Source of the DNA: Peredibacter sp045999315
GTDB taxonomy: Bacteria; Bdellovibrionota; Bacteriovoracia; Bacteriovoracales; Bacteriovoracaceae
NCBI RefSeq assembly: GCF_045999315.1
Contig: NZ_CP174607.1
Location: forward strand, 1,364,001 to 1,428,000
Length of the DNA stretch: 64,000 bases
Direction: 5' to 3'
The translations under genes and the position numbers were made by a program. The notes beneath the pieces were generated by a model. It was given only the letters and a program-made list of their open reading frames with translations, was not told the origin of the DNA and did no database searches. Positions 1 through 8,324 of the stretch are shown here, piece after piece. The first letter of the stretch is position 1. Every line of letters begins with the position of its first letter.

Positions 1-907
1 CGTCGATATTATCCCGAGAAAAAAAGTTGCCTTGGTGGTAGAAAAGAATTTCATCGTAATCAATATTTGAATGGAAGAACGGAACTTTGAGTACTCCCTC
101 ACTAGTGTATTCAAGTGGTCTTGCCACGAATGAGCAAATCACGAAGTTTTGCGCCACAAATGTTGTATGCCCTGATGGTGGAATATGATACCGGTGAGAG
201 TTGATTGGACAGTAGTCATAGATGGAAAGTTTCCAGGCATAAAGGGAACCTTTCCAGCCAGCCACATCTAGCGGATTAAATGGATATGTCACGCGTGAGA
301 TCTTTCCACGATGTTTAATATCAATATGGTACTCTTTTAAGTTTTGTTCAGAACCCACGGCCGCTTCCGGAACAAACTTTGCGGTCTGATCATAAAGGGC
401 ATTAGGGCCTAGAATTCCACGAGTCGGTTCTTCAAATTCTGAATGAGATTCAATCTTTAAAATTTTGCACGGTTTTGAAATGTAGGTCTTATAAGTCGTC
501 CCGCGAGGAATGATGATGTAATCACCTTTTACGAATGGGATATGACCGTAAATTGTTTCAATTTTCCCTTCGCCTTCGTGAATAAAGAAAAGTTCATCAA
601 AGTCGGCGTTTCGGAAGAAGGAATCAAAATTTGCTGTCATCGTTCCTAAATAGACTTCGACATCAGTGTTATAGAACATCTTTACGAAGTTATTTTGAAG
701 CGACTTCTCTCCAAAGACCGGGGGAAGATTATGTGGACGAAGTTCACCCACAATATTTGTCCAATCAGTCGGCTTGTTTTGATGATAGAGGTGTGAAACA
801 CGTCCAAAGAAACCTTTTCTTCCGTGTTCTTCCTCAAACATCCCTTCAGGAATTTTTACGTGGGCCTGTTTAGTATAAACGCCACTCGCTTTAAAATTTT
901 CTGCCAT
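1..907 (-). CDS. hmgA: Homogentisate 1,2-dioxygenase family protein (3' end outside window)
   Basis: Homogentisate dioxygenases open the ring of homogentisate to maleylacetoacetate in tyrosine and phenylalanine breakdown, using a non-haem iron. Reading from the ATG at 907 gives 302 codons without a stop, running off the window edge. The protein has the cupin character of the family: an ELFFIHEGEGKIET stretch, then GDYIIIPRGTTYK, and near the cut end FHSNIDYDE, which resembles the region carrying the iron-binding His and Glu. The last iron-binding His would lie outside the window. The gene begins 8 bp after a fumarylacetoacetase-family gene and behind a HisC-type aminotransferase on the same strand, which supports a role in aromatic amino acid catabolism. 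It resembles the shorter bacterial branch of the family, so substrate identity is less sure than family. Confidence 0.85.
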   Translation of the reverse strand, partial: MAENFKASGVYTKQAHVKIPEGMFEEEHGRKGFFGRVSHLYHQNKPTDWTNIVGELRPHNLPPVFGEKSLQNNFVKMFYNTDVEVYLGTMTANFDSFFRNADFDELFFIHEGEGKIETIYGHIPFVKGDYIIIPRGTTYKTYISKPCKILKIESHSEFEEPTRGILGPNALYDQTAKFVPEAAVGSEQNLKEYHIDIKHRGKISRVTYPFNPLDVAGWKGSLYAWKLSIYDYCPINSHRYHIPPSGHTTFVAQNFVICSFVARPLEYTSEGVLKVPFFHSNIDYDEILFYHQGNFFSRDNID

Positions 908-915
908 AACTTATC

Positions 916-1932
916 CTATGGTTTTGGGTTTGGTGTACCCACAATGTTTTTAAGAGTTCCAATTTTTTCAATCGAGAGTTCTAGTTTGTCACCTGGCTTG
1001 ATCCATTTATCGAGTTCAAGTCCACAACCGGTACCTACTGTGCCTGAACCGATGAAATCCGTTGCGCGAATCCATTCTTCCATGCCCATGTGCTCAATCA
1101 TTTCTCCCCACGAGTAGTGAGAGTCACCTGATTGCCCGCGTGACCATTCTTCACCATTCACAGAGGCAGTCATAAGAAGATTCGGTTCTTCATAATTAAA
1201 TTCATCATACGTCACGATGACTGGGCCCATGATGCTACACCAATCTTTACCTTTGGCAGGTCCAAGACGAATCGACATTTCTTTTCTTTGAATATCACGT
1301 GCCGAAACATCATTTAGAATAGTGAATCCGAAAATATGTTTTTTAATGTCTTTTGCTTTCACGTTTTTCCCATCACGACCGATCACCACCCCTAGTTCAA
1401 GTTCGTAATCCAGCTGTTGAGAATAAAATGGCCAAGGAATGATATCGTCCTGTCCAATGAAACCAGTGTTACCACCTTTGTAGTAAGCAGGGATTTCATA
1501 CCAAGCAGGCGGAACTTCTTCCTTGCGCTTCTCAAAACCTTTTTTCACGTGCTTCTCATGAGCGTAGAAATCGCGATACATGGCGATTTCATCCAGGGGA
1601 GCATCAAACTTCACATCTTTTACATCGTGAAGGTGAAAAGCAATATCAGCACCGTTTTGCGTTTTAAGATTTCCTGATTTTATGAATTTCTTATAACGCT
1701 CAAGTGTATCTTGTAGCATTGGGATAGCAGCATCTTGATGGACGCGTAGAAACTGCGCCAATGATTTTGGGGCAAACATCGCCGCACGATTTTCAGGAGA
1801 ATAAAATCCCTGATGTTCAAAATCCGCCTGCCACAAAAGGTTTACATCAATGATGGTTTTTTCATCCAGGAAAAGACCTAGGCGTTTTTGCACGCCAAGA
1901 AAGGAAGAACGTTTGTAAGTTACAACTTTCAT
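916..1932 (-). CDS. Fumarylacetoacetate hydrolase family protein
   Basis: This 338-residue protein belongs to the fumarylacetoacetase superfamily, whose metal-dependent members cleave C-C bonds in beta-diketo acids such as fumarylacetoacetate. The metal-binding signature is visible as LDYELELGVVIG, giving the paired Glu ligands, followed by FTILNDVSARD with the Asp ligand and a GPVIVTYDEF strand. An N-terminal domain of roughly 100 residues precedes the catalytic part, as in true fumarylacetoacetases. The start ATG abuts the stop codon of the upstream aminotransferase with no gap. The homogentisate dioxygenase starts 8 bp downstream. This order fits the last hydrolytic step of homogentisate breakdown; no maleylacetoacetate isomerase is seen in the window. 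Confidence 0.88.
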   Translation of the reverse strand: MKVVTYKRSSFLGVQKRLGLFLDEKTIIDVNLLWQADFEHQGFYSPENRAAMFAPKSLAQFLRVHQDAAIPMLQDTLERYKKFIKSGNLKTQNGADIAFHLHDVKDVKFDAPLDEIAMYRDFYAHEKHVKKGFEKRKEEVPPAWYEIPAYYKGGNTGFIGQDDIIPWPFYSQQLDYELELGVVIGRDGKNVKAKDIKKHIFGFTILNDVSARDIQRKEMSIRLGPAKGKDWCSIMGPVIVTYDEFNYEEPNLLMTASVNGEEWSRGQSGDSHYSWGEMIEHMGMEEWIRATDFIGSGTVGTGCGLELDKWIKPGDKLELSIEKIGTLKNIVGTPNPKP

Positions 1933-3057
1933 CTATGCTCCACCAAATTTCTGCTTATAGCGAGGAATAACTTCATCCATCGCTTCGTATAAGTGACTCA
2001 TTTCTTCTTTTGTTCCTATTGAAATACGAACATGATCCGGCATGAGGTTCGCACGCAGCGGACGAATAATCACACCGTGATTAAGTAGTTCATTGTAAAG
2101 GAACAAGCTTGCTTCCTCAGAACCAGTTTTAATGGTGATAAAGTTCGTTACACTTGGGATTGGATTAAATCCATGATCCGTTAAGTATTTAAAGAGTTCT
2201 TCGTAACGGGCCTTATTGTTTTCTAGTGTACGAAGAAGATGTGGATAATCTTTCAATGCACCGTAGGCGCCTTTTTGAGCGATCAGACTTGGTTCAAATG
2301 GAAGTTTCACCTTATGAAGATTTCCGATAAGGTAATCATGTCCAAAACCATAACCACAACGAATTCCCGAAATACCATAGGCCTTCGAGAAAGTACGAAG
2401 AGTGATCACGTTATCATAACGATAGTTCATAGAATCAGGATAGTCCCATTGACCTTGAGCAAATTCGAAGTAGGCCTCATCCAGAATCACGATAGTGTGA
2501 CTTGGAACATGTTTCATGAGGTAATCAAACTCTTCTTTCGTGATGTAGGTTCCGGTTGGATTATCAGGATTCGCGATATAAACGATCTTTGTGTTCTCGG
2601 TGATCTTTTCCGCCATGGCCTTAACATCATATTTGTAGTCAGGACGACGAGGGACTTGAACCAGCTTTGCTCCTACTGATTTTGCCAGAATCAAAAAACC
2701 AATAAATGTGTTTTCTGAAGTTACGACTTCTTCATTGGGTTGAAGAAATGCACGCACGATATATCCCATAATACCTTCAGAACCATTACCGAGAATGATG
2801 TTTTGAGGTTTCAAATGGTAGAGTTCGCAAAGAGCATTTTTAAGTTGGTGAGCGAACATATCCGGATAACGATGAACGTCCCACAAAGCATTCGTCATTT
2901 CGCGAATGGCGAATGGAGAAGGCCCCAACGGATTTTCATTACTTGCTAACTTTGAAATTTTAGTCAGACCTTTTTCACGTGCCAGCTCTTCAATAGGTTT
3001 ACCGGCTTGATATACTTCAAGTTTTTCAATGTACTCGGGAACAAGTTTTTTTTGCAT
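1933..3057 (-). CDS. hisC: HisC-family PLP aminotransferase, probably acting on aromatic amino acids
   Basis: This 374-residue class I/II PLP-dependent aminotransferase is of histidinol-phosphate aminotransferase type. Visible are KLASNENPLGPSP at the N-terminus, NPDNPTG near residue 165, DEAY at 193-196, and the PLP-binding lysine K225 in TFSKAYG. C-terminal RxS residues occur in HVRISIG. HisC relatives often transaminate tyrosine and phenylalanine as well as histidinol phosphate. Here the next genes, with no intergenic space, are a fumarylacetoacetase-type hydrolase and a homogentisate dioxygenase, and no other his gene is nearby. I therefore infer an aromatic transaminase feeding homogentisate catabolism. 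The family is certain; the substrate is inferred from context. It is the first gene of the operon. Confidence 0.88.
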   Translation of the reverse strand: MQKKLVPEYIEKLEVYQAGKPIEELAREKGLTKISKLASNENPLGPSPFAIREMTNALWDVHRYPDMFAHQLKNALCELYHLKPQNIILGNGSEGIMGYIVRAFLQPNEEVVTSENTFIGFLILAKSVGAKLVQVPRRPDYKYDVKAMAEKITENTKIVYIANPDNPTGTYITKEEFDYLMKHVPSHTIVILDEAYFEFAQGQWDYPDSMNYRYDNVITLRTFSKAYGISGIRCGYGFGHDYLIGNLHKVKLPFEPSLIAQKGAYGALKDYPHLLRTLENNKARYEELFKYLTDHGFNPIPSVTNFITIKTGSEEASLFLYNELLNHGVIIRPLRANLMPDHVRISIGTKEEMSHLYEAMDEVIPRYKQKFGGA

Positions 3058-3186
3058 AGTGCCTTCTGGAAAAAAATGACTCTAAAAAAGTACCAAAATC
3101 AGTGAGGGAAGGCATTGAATAAAATTTAGATTTGCTCTGCGTAAATGGGCTTTGGCTTTCTGACAAAAGCAATGTAGGCTCAATTC

Positions 3187-5040
3187 ATGCATTCATTTAC
3201 ATCCGACCATCTCATTGGGCTAATTTCTGCTGGATTTCAGGGTCTAATTGCCTATCTGGATAAGGATTTTAAGTATCATTTTGTGAATGATTACTACAAA
3301 GACTGGTTTGGTAAAAGTCCTACTGATTACATTGGAAAAAATGCGATGGAAGTCATCGGGCGAGATGCCTTTGCAGAACGACTTCCTTACATTGAGCGCG
3401 TTCTTCGTGGAGAAAAATTAAAATTTTTTTCATTCTTGCCACACAATTCACTCGGTCGCCGTGAAGTAGAACAAATTTATCATCCGGATTTTAAAGAGGA
3501 TGGATCTGTTCGTGGTTTCATTGTGATGGCGAGAGACATCACTGATCAAAGAAAGGCCGAACGATTGGCCCATGAGAACGAAGCAAGATTCAGAAGTTTA
3601 ACAGAAGTCATGCCCCAGATTGTTTGGATCACAGACGCTGAAGGCAAGGCCATTTTCTTTAACAATAATCTCGCCCGAATTACGAATACCTACCTAGACG
3701 ATAATATGGGAAATGGCTGGGTAAACGTGCTTCATCCAGAAGATCGAATGAATGCCATTCTTCAATGGAGTGAAGCGATTAAGAACGGCTCACCTTATGA
3801 GGCCGACTATCGAATCAGAATGGCCGACGGAAGTTACCGCTGGCATGTTGCCCGTGGAATTCCGATTAAGAATGAGAAAGGTCGAGTAGAGCGCTGGGCA
3901 GGCACTACAACAGACATTGAAGATCAAAAAAATGCGCGAGTGCTGGCCGATAAAGAACGTGCCAGAATTTATTCTCTCTTCATGCAGGCCCCGGTTCTCA
4001 TCGCGGTGATGACTGGTCCTGATCATGTGTTTGAAATGATCAATCCTGCGGGATTAAAAAGTCTTGGTGGTAAACAGGTCCTTGGAATGCCACTTAAAGA
4101 TGCCCTGCCAGAACTTATCCCGCAGGGATTTGTGAAATTGATGGATGAAATTTATTTTAGTGGTAAAGGTCTTTTCTTTCCTGCCCGTGAGATACAGATC
4201 ATATCTCCGAGCGGAGAAAAAATTGAAAGTTACCAGGATTTGTTTTACGAACCAATCAAAGATGAGAATGGTCTCACGACTGGTATTCTTACCATGGCCG
4301 TTGATGTGACTGAGCAGGTAAAGGCTCTTAAAAATATGGAAGAGGCCCTGAAGGCCCGTGATCAGTTTTTATCTATTGCATCTCACGAATTAAAAACGCC
4401 CCTAACTTCATTAAAACTTCAGTCCCAACTTACTTTACGAATGTTGGAAAAGAACACTGAAATCCCTGTCGAAAGACAAAAGCAGCAGGCCACTCAGCAA
4501 AGTGACCTTGTCACAAAACTCACTCGTCTCATTGACGATATGCTTGATGTCTCTCGTATTAGAACCGGAAAGTTAAACCTTGAGAAAAGTCGGCAAGAAA
4601 TCGGCGATGTTGTGAGAGAAGTGGTCTTTCGCATGGGTCTCTTGTTTGAGGCAGCTGGAATTCCTCTACCTGTGATCAAAGTAACAGACAAATTGTCAGG
4701 TCATTGGGACAGATTTCGCCTTGAGCAAGTCATTGGAAATTTGCTGACCAATGCCATTCGTTATGGGAAAGGCAAACCGATCGAAATTCGAATTGAGAAG
4801 AAAGGTTCTTACGCTTCAGTATCTGTGACGGACCAGGGTTATGGCGTTGATAAAAAGGACCTGGAAAGGATTTTTGGTCGATTTGAAAGAGCATCTCACT
4901 CGGCCGAGGTGAGTGGTCTTGGTTTAGGTCTTTTTATTTCAAAAGAAATTATCGAATCTCATAGAGGAAGAATTTTTGTGACGAGTACTCTTGGTCATGG
5001 TTCGACTTTTACTTTCGAAATTCCAGTCGAAGAAGCTTAG
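3187..5040 (+). CDS. Multi-PAS sensor histidine kinase, orphan
   Basis: This 617-residue protein has three successive PAS-like domains at about residues 8-120, 130-250 and 265-380, the second ending in a PAC-type segment. A HisKA dimerisation domain follows with phospho-acceptor His400 in SHELKTP. The HATPase domain shows an N box with Asn522 in GNLLTNAIRYG, a G1 box with DQGYGVD, an F box FGRFERA and a G2 box GLGLGLF. I see no transmembrane segment or signal peptide, so it should be a cytoplasmic sensor. No response regulator is next to it. Its catalytic core closely resembles that of the kinase at 12009-14066, so the two are probably paralogs. Signal unknown. Confidence 0.92.
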   Translation: MHSFTSDHLIGLISAGFQGLIAYLDKDFKYHFVNDYYKDWFGKSPTDYIGKNAMEVIGRDAFAERLPYIERVLRGEKLKFFSFLPHNSLGRREVEQIYHPDFKEDGSVRGFIVMARDITDQRKAERLAHENEARFRSLTEVMPQIVWITDAEGKAIFFNNNLARITNTYLDDNMGNGWVNVLHPEDRMNAILQWSEAIKNGSPYEADYRIRMADGSYRWHVARGIPIKNEKGRVERWAGTTTDIEDQKNARVLADKERARIYSLFMQAPVLIAVMTGPDHVFEMINPAGLKSLGGKQVLGMPLKDALPELIPQGFVKLMDEIYFSGKGLFFPAREIQIISPSGEKIESYQDLFYEPIKDENGLTTGILTMAVDVTEQVKALKNMEEALKARDQFLSIASHELKTPLTSLKLQSQLTLRMLEKNTEIPVERQKQQATQQSDLVTKLTRLIDDMLDVSRIRTGKLNLEKSRQEIGDVVREVVFRMGLLFEAAGIPLPVIKVTDKLSGHWDRFRLEQVIGNLLTNAIRYGKGKPIEIRIEKKGSYASVSVTDQGYGVDKKDLERIFGRFERASHSAEVSGLGLGLFISKEIIESHRGRIFVTSTLGHGSTFTFEIPVEEA

Positions 5041-5187
5041 TTTAGTTTCCATTATCAGTCACCGTTCTGATCAGGAATCTTGCTTTAAGATTCAGGTTAA
5101 ATAGTTTCACCACGAAGAGCGAGAGAGATATACTGATTCTAGTTCATAGATCAGCAGAGTAAAATCTGAGGATAGATGAACAAAAAG

Positions 5188-5219
5188 ATGGCCACCGTAA
5201 AAAGTGGCCATTTTTTTTT
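5188..5219 (+). terminator. Rho-independent terminator after the PAS kinase
   Basis: A perfect 8-bp stem, ATGGCCAC at 5188-5195 with GTGGCCAT at 5204-5211, closes an 8-nt loop and is followed by an uninterrupted run of nine T. It lies between the kinase gene and the glutathione peroxidase start at 5294, which also argues against starting that gene any further upstream. Confidence 0.88.
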
Positions 5220-5293
5220 GCCAAAAAAGTTCAGTGAACGCAATTTATCCGATAACATTGAGGAGCTTATCAGCATTAAAACCGGGAGTTTTT

Positions 5294-5848
5294 ATGTCTC
5301 AGAACGTCTATTCATTTAATGTAAAAAAGATTGATGGTACCCAGGCCTCTCTGGGCGATTTTAAAGGCCAGGTGATGTTAGTGGTGAATGTCGCATCGAA
5401 ATGTGGTTTAACTCCACAATATGATGGCCTGGAAAAGCTATATGAAAATTACCAGTCCAAAGGTCTTGCAGTACTGGGATTTCCTGCCAATGAATTTCTT
5501 GCCCAAGAGCCAGGAACGAATGCAGAGATTCAAGAGTTTTGTCGTATGAAGTATGGGATTAAATTCCCGATGTTTGAAAAAATTGTAGTTAAAGGCGAGG
5601 GGCAACATCCGCTTTATCGTTTTCTGACTGAAACAAAACCAAATGCAACAATGAAACCAGATGGAACATTGATTGAACGCTTAAACTCTAAAGGTCTCCT
5701 CTCTGGCAAAGAAAATGATATTAAGTGGAACTTTGAAAAGTTTCTAATTAATCGTAAAGGTGAAGTGGTTGATAGATTCTCACCTGAGCTTGATCCTCAG
5801 GACCCAATCATCGTTAAGGCCGTGGAGAGAGAACTTGCTGCTCATTAA
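5294..5848 (+). CDS. Glutathione peroxidase family protein, 2-Cys thioredoxin-dependent type
   Basis: This 184-residue thiol peroxidase of the GPx family reduces hydroperoxides. The catalytic cysteine is Cys37 in ASKCG, in place of selenocysteine. The tetrad partners are visible as the Gln of QEPG and the Trp-Asn of KWNF. A second cysteine, Cys83 in EFCRMKYG, sits where the resolving cysteine lies in yeast-type GPx enzymes, so the likely reductant is thioredoxin; trxA is in this window at 60021. The usual Cys of FPCNQF is replaced (FPANEF). The ATG at 5294 is chosen because GGGAG lies 5-6 bases before it and the upstream frame runs into a terminator hairpin. The protein has no signal peptide. 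Confidence 0.93.
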   Translation: MSQNVYSFNVKKIDGTQASLGDFKGQVMLVVNVASKCGLTPQYDGLEKLYENYQSKGLAVLGFPANEFLAQEPGTNAEIQEFCRMKYGIKFPMFEKIVVKGEGQHPLYRFLTETKPNATMKPDGTLIERLNSKGLLSGKENDIKWNFEKFLINRKGEVVDRFSPELDPQDPIIVKAVERELAAH

Positions 5849-6272
5849 TTTTATTTTTTTATTCTTAACTTCAGCGGTATTCGCCGCTGAAGTAGGGCCT
5901 CTGCAAGACAATGTTTTATTTGCTTTCGAACGCTGCCAATCTCTCTCCGTTGATTTGAAAAAAGGCGGAATCATGAGCACTGATCTGCCTGGGTTTGATA
6001 TGCACTGTAAGGCGACGATTGGCCTGGAATTCAAGTGTGATTACATTGATATCAAGACCAATAAGCGAGCACAGCTAGAGGTCTTTAACGGTGGAAAGAA
6101 CGGATCCAGAGTGGCCCTAAGTAGTAAAGGTGGTTCTAGCTTGAAGTTTTTATTAGGCAATCAAAGTGCTTATTATGAAACTCCTCTAACTGATTCAGAA
6201 AATATATCAGGTCGAAAAGTTTGTTCGGGGATATTCCTTTTGGAAAAAGATGCTCGTAAGCACAAGAAATAA
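5835..6272 (+). CDS. Small exported protein of unknown function, TTG start
   Basis: The reading frame is clear but has no good ATG. A TTG at 5835 is preceded by GGAGAG at a spacing of 5 and gives a clean signal peptide (LLINFIFLFLTSAVFA, cleavage before AEVGPL), for a precursor of about 145 residues. The gene overlaps the last 14 bases of the peroxidase gene in another frame, so translation is probably coupled. The mature part has cysteines at CQSLS, MHCKA, EFKCDY and KVCSG, which suggests two disulfides in the periplasm. I do not recognise a family. An upstream ATG at 5760 would lie deep inside the peroxidase gene and destroy the signal peptide. Confidence 0.7.
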   Translation: MLLINFIFLFLTSAVFAAEVGPLQDNVLFAFERCQSLSVDLKKGGIMSTDLPGFDMHCKATIGLEFKCDYIDIKTNKRAQLEVFNGGKNGSRVALSSKGGSSLKFLLGNQSAYYETPLTDSENISGRKVCSGIFLLEKDARKHKK

Positions 6273-6357
6273 TCTTTTGTCGGTCTTCACTGCGCATTGA
6301 ATACCATGCATTGTTTGACCTAAGATGAGTTGATTTGACTCAACCAAAGGGGAATCT

Positions 6358-6609
6358 ATGAAGTTTTTATTAGTTGCGACAGTGTCTCTTTTTATGATGA
6401 GTGTGATGGCCGAAGATCTGAATGCAATGAAAAAAAGTGCCAACGAAAAAATTGATAGTAAAATCTCAATGCTTCAAAAATCTAAAAGATGTGTTAATGA
6501 AGCGACCACGGTTGCAAAAGTAAACGCATGTAAATCTGATATGAGAGATGACATGAATATGAAGCAGGAAATGGAAGAAACAAAAGAAGATCTCGACGAC
6601 GCTCTTTAA
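6358..6609 (+). CDS. Small exported charged protein
   Basis: This 83-residue precursor starts at an ATG with AAAGGGGAA just upstream. A signal peptide of about 18 residues ends at VMAED. The mature chain of roughly 65 residues is highly charged, helix-forming and ends in an acidic tail (KEDLDDAL). Two cysteines, in KRCVNE and NACKSD, could form a disulfide between two helices. A strong terminator follows within 15 bp, so it is probably a monocistronic, well-expressed periplasmic protein. No family recognised. Confidence 0.72.
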   Translation: MKFLLVATVSLFMMSVMAEDLNAMKKSANEKIDSKISMLQKSKRCVNEATTVAKVNACKSDMRDDMNMKQEMEETKEDLDDAL

Positions 6610-6623
6610 AATTAAATAAAGCG

Positions 6624-6647
6624 GGCCACCAGACGGTGGCCTTTTTT
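6624..6647 (+). terminator. Rho-independent terminator after small exported protein
   Basis: The 7-bp stem GGCCACC (6624-6630) and GGTGGCC (6635-6641) closes a 4-nt loop and is followed by six T. It overlaps the stop codon of the convergent DoxX gene. Confidence 0.85.
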
Positions 6648-7107
6648 ATGTGGCCCTTCTTGCTCGACGATTATCCAAACTAATTGGGCCTGCCCCATAA
6701 AAATAAATCAGAACGGCGCCCCCTAGCATGGCGATGTTTTTCATAAAATGTACCATCTGCATTTGCGCCATTTCAGGATCTGTAAAAGACCAAAAATTAT
6801 GCATAAGTAATGTGATAGGCACTAAAAAAACAATGAGTAGAAGAGCTCCAAACCGAGCGTGAAATCCTAAAAGAACACTTAAACCACCTAGTAGGGCCAG
6901 AATGCCTGAAATAGGCACGAGGATGTCGGCCATTGGAATTCCTTGATTGGCCGCATATCCAATACTTCCACTACTGAAGTGATTAATGCCTGAGATGATA
7001 AAAATAAGAGAAAAAAGAAAACGTCCGATTGGTACAGCAATCAAGGACATTTTTGTTCCGGTCAAATCAAATGACGAATGTGTCCGAGGTTGAGTCGTGG
7101 TTGCCAT
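6646..7107 (-). CDS. DoxX family membrane protein
   Basis: This 153-residue inner membrane protein has four hydrophobic segments: IGRFLFSLIFIISGINHF, ILVPISGILALLGGLSVLLG, ARFGALLLIVFLVPITLL, and MLGGAVLIYFYGAG. The spacing and the GxxHF element after the first helix are typical of the DoxX/DUF417-like fold, whose members are small quinone-associated or stress-related membrane proteins. The exact role is unknown in most bacteria. A basic C-terminal tail (NRRARRAT) would lie in the cytoplasm. AGGAGG lies a few bases before the ATG at 7107. It stands alone and converges on the upstream small gene. Confidence 0.85.
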   Translation of the reverse strand: MATTTQPRTHSSFDLTGTKMSLIAVPIGRFLFSLIFIISGINHFSSGSIGYAANQGIPMADILVPISGILALLGGLSVLLGFHARFGALLLIVFLVPITLLMHNFWSFTDPEMAQMQMVHFMKNIAMLGGAVLIYFYGAGPISLDNRRARRAT

Positions 7108-7193
7108 AAATAGCCTCCTTGCTTATTCATCTATATTTGTCCTCCGCGCTGAGGAACATGGCAAGAGAGCATAAATATGGCAAACTCAATTAC

Positions 7194-7613
7194 TTAGTAT
7201 GGATTCTGAATGGCGAGATAGATCTGAGGGCATACTGATGCATAAGGATCTTCTTCTAAGGTCTCCTTTGCTTCCTGAATCAGTTGGAGAAGAACAACCT
7301 TGGAGATTTCCCATTTATTAATGAAGTAAGTCTCTTGCTTCTCACTTTGAAGGAGCTGGGAGAACGTCATTAATCTGTCGATTTTTTCTGAATTAAGTGA
7401 TGTTGTATTACTACAGTAAAGAGTCATTGGTCTTTTAGGGTCTTGAAGATTAGAAAGCCTAGAGAAGTGAAGTCCTTTATTGGCCAAATCCCGTATCTCT
7501 TTTTCAAGATCGACAGTTAATATTTCATCGCTTTTTACTCCACTTGTCTCATGGCCCTTTTTACCACAGGAGCAAAGAAAAAAAGTAATAAGAGCAAAGA
7601 GGAAAAACTTCAT
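7194..7613 (-). CDS. Small lipoprotein, paralog of the adjacent upstream gene
   Basis: The product is 139 residues, starting at the ATG that gives the lipoprotein signal FFLFALITFFLCSCGKKG, with the lipidated Cys near residue 15. The longer frame to 7667 would overlap the neighbour and bury the signal. The C-terminal half contains YCSNTTSLNSEKIDRL and ends CPQIYLAIQNPY. The protein encoded just upstream has YCSNTKYLNSEKILEL and CPKIYLAIGTD, so the two are tandem paralogs. Two conserved cysteines in those motifs suggest a disulfide. It starts 1 bp after the stop of its paralog, so the pair is an operon. No function recognised. Confidence 0.75.
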   Translation of the reverse strand: MKFFLFALITFFLCSCGKKGHETSGVKSDEILTVDLEKEIRDLANKGLHFSRLSNLQDPKRPMTLYCSNTTSLNSEKIDRLMTFSQLLQSEKQETYFINKWEISKVVLLQLIQEAKETLEEDPYASVCPQIYLAIQNPY

Positions 7614-7614
7614 A

Positions 7615-8223
7615 TTAGTCTGTCCCGATGGCGAGGTATATTTTTGGGCAGAATCTAGAGTTCTCATTGGTCTCTAATTCTGAGATAGACTTTTGAATCA
7701 TCTTTTTTAACAAGCTGGTTTGAATGTCAATGTCATCCATCGCCTTGGTCGTGGTTTCATCGAGGAAAAGAAAAAATTGTCTTAGTTCTAAAATTTTTTC
7801 CGAATTCAGATATTTCGTATTCGAGCAATAGATCGCTGCAGGATAATTAAGCTCTGATAAAATGGATCGGCCTTCAACATGAATTCCTTTCTCTTCCAGA
7901 AGATCATAGTCGTATTGGGGCACATGTTCTGACGGAATAGGTTCAGGCTCGGTCACAATAGTAGTGGGTGGTAATTCAGGTTCTATCTTTTCTTCTGGTT
8001 GTTGTTCTTCTTCGGGAAATTCATCAACGATGATAATGGGAGTTTCAGACTCTACAGTTGAAATTTCTGGTGAAGACTCTTCTGATGGTTCCTCAACTGG
8101 AGGAGTTGTTTCAACGGCCACTTCCTCTGTTGTCGTCACAATACTTGTGGGTTCTTTAGAACTTTTTTTACCATCACAAGCAGTGAGAAGAATGAATATT
8201 GAGAGGAAAATTATTCGTTTCAT
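7615..8223 (-). CDS. Lipoprotein with acidic Pro/Glu/Thr linker
   Basis: This 202-residue precursor starts at the ATG before KRIIFLSIFILLTACDGKK, a textbook lipobox (LTAC). A low-complexity stretch of about 80 residues rich in Pro, Glu, Thr and Ser follows and probably spans the envelope. The C-terminal domain of about 90 residues shares YCSN..LNSEKI and CP.IYLAI with the next gene, which has almost the same domain without the linker. A start at 8310 would place non-signal sequence ahead of the lipobox, so I reject it. Likely an envelope-anchored version of the same unknown domain. Confidence 0.75.
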   Translation of the reverse strand: MKRIIFLSIFILLTACDGKKSSKEPTSIVTTTEEVAVETTPPVEEPSEESSPEISTVESETPIIIVDEFPEEEQQPEEKIEPELPPTTIVTEPEPIPSEHVPQYDYDLLEEKGIHVEGRSILSELNYPAAIYCSNTKYLNSEKILELRQFFLFLDETTTKAMDDIDIQTSLLKKMIQKSISELETNENSRFCPKIYLAIGTD

Positions 8224-8324
8224 GGCGATCAAATAACTGAAGGCACGTCGATAAACAACTAAAGGCATTCTTAAAATGCTGCTATGAATTTTGTAAAATT
8301 CTGAATTCATGTTAAGGTTTCTTA

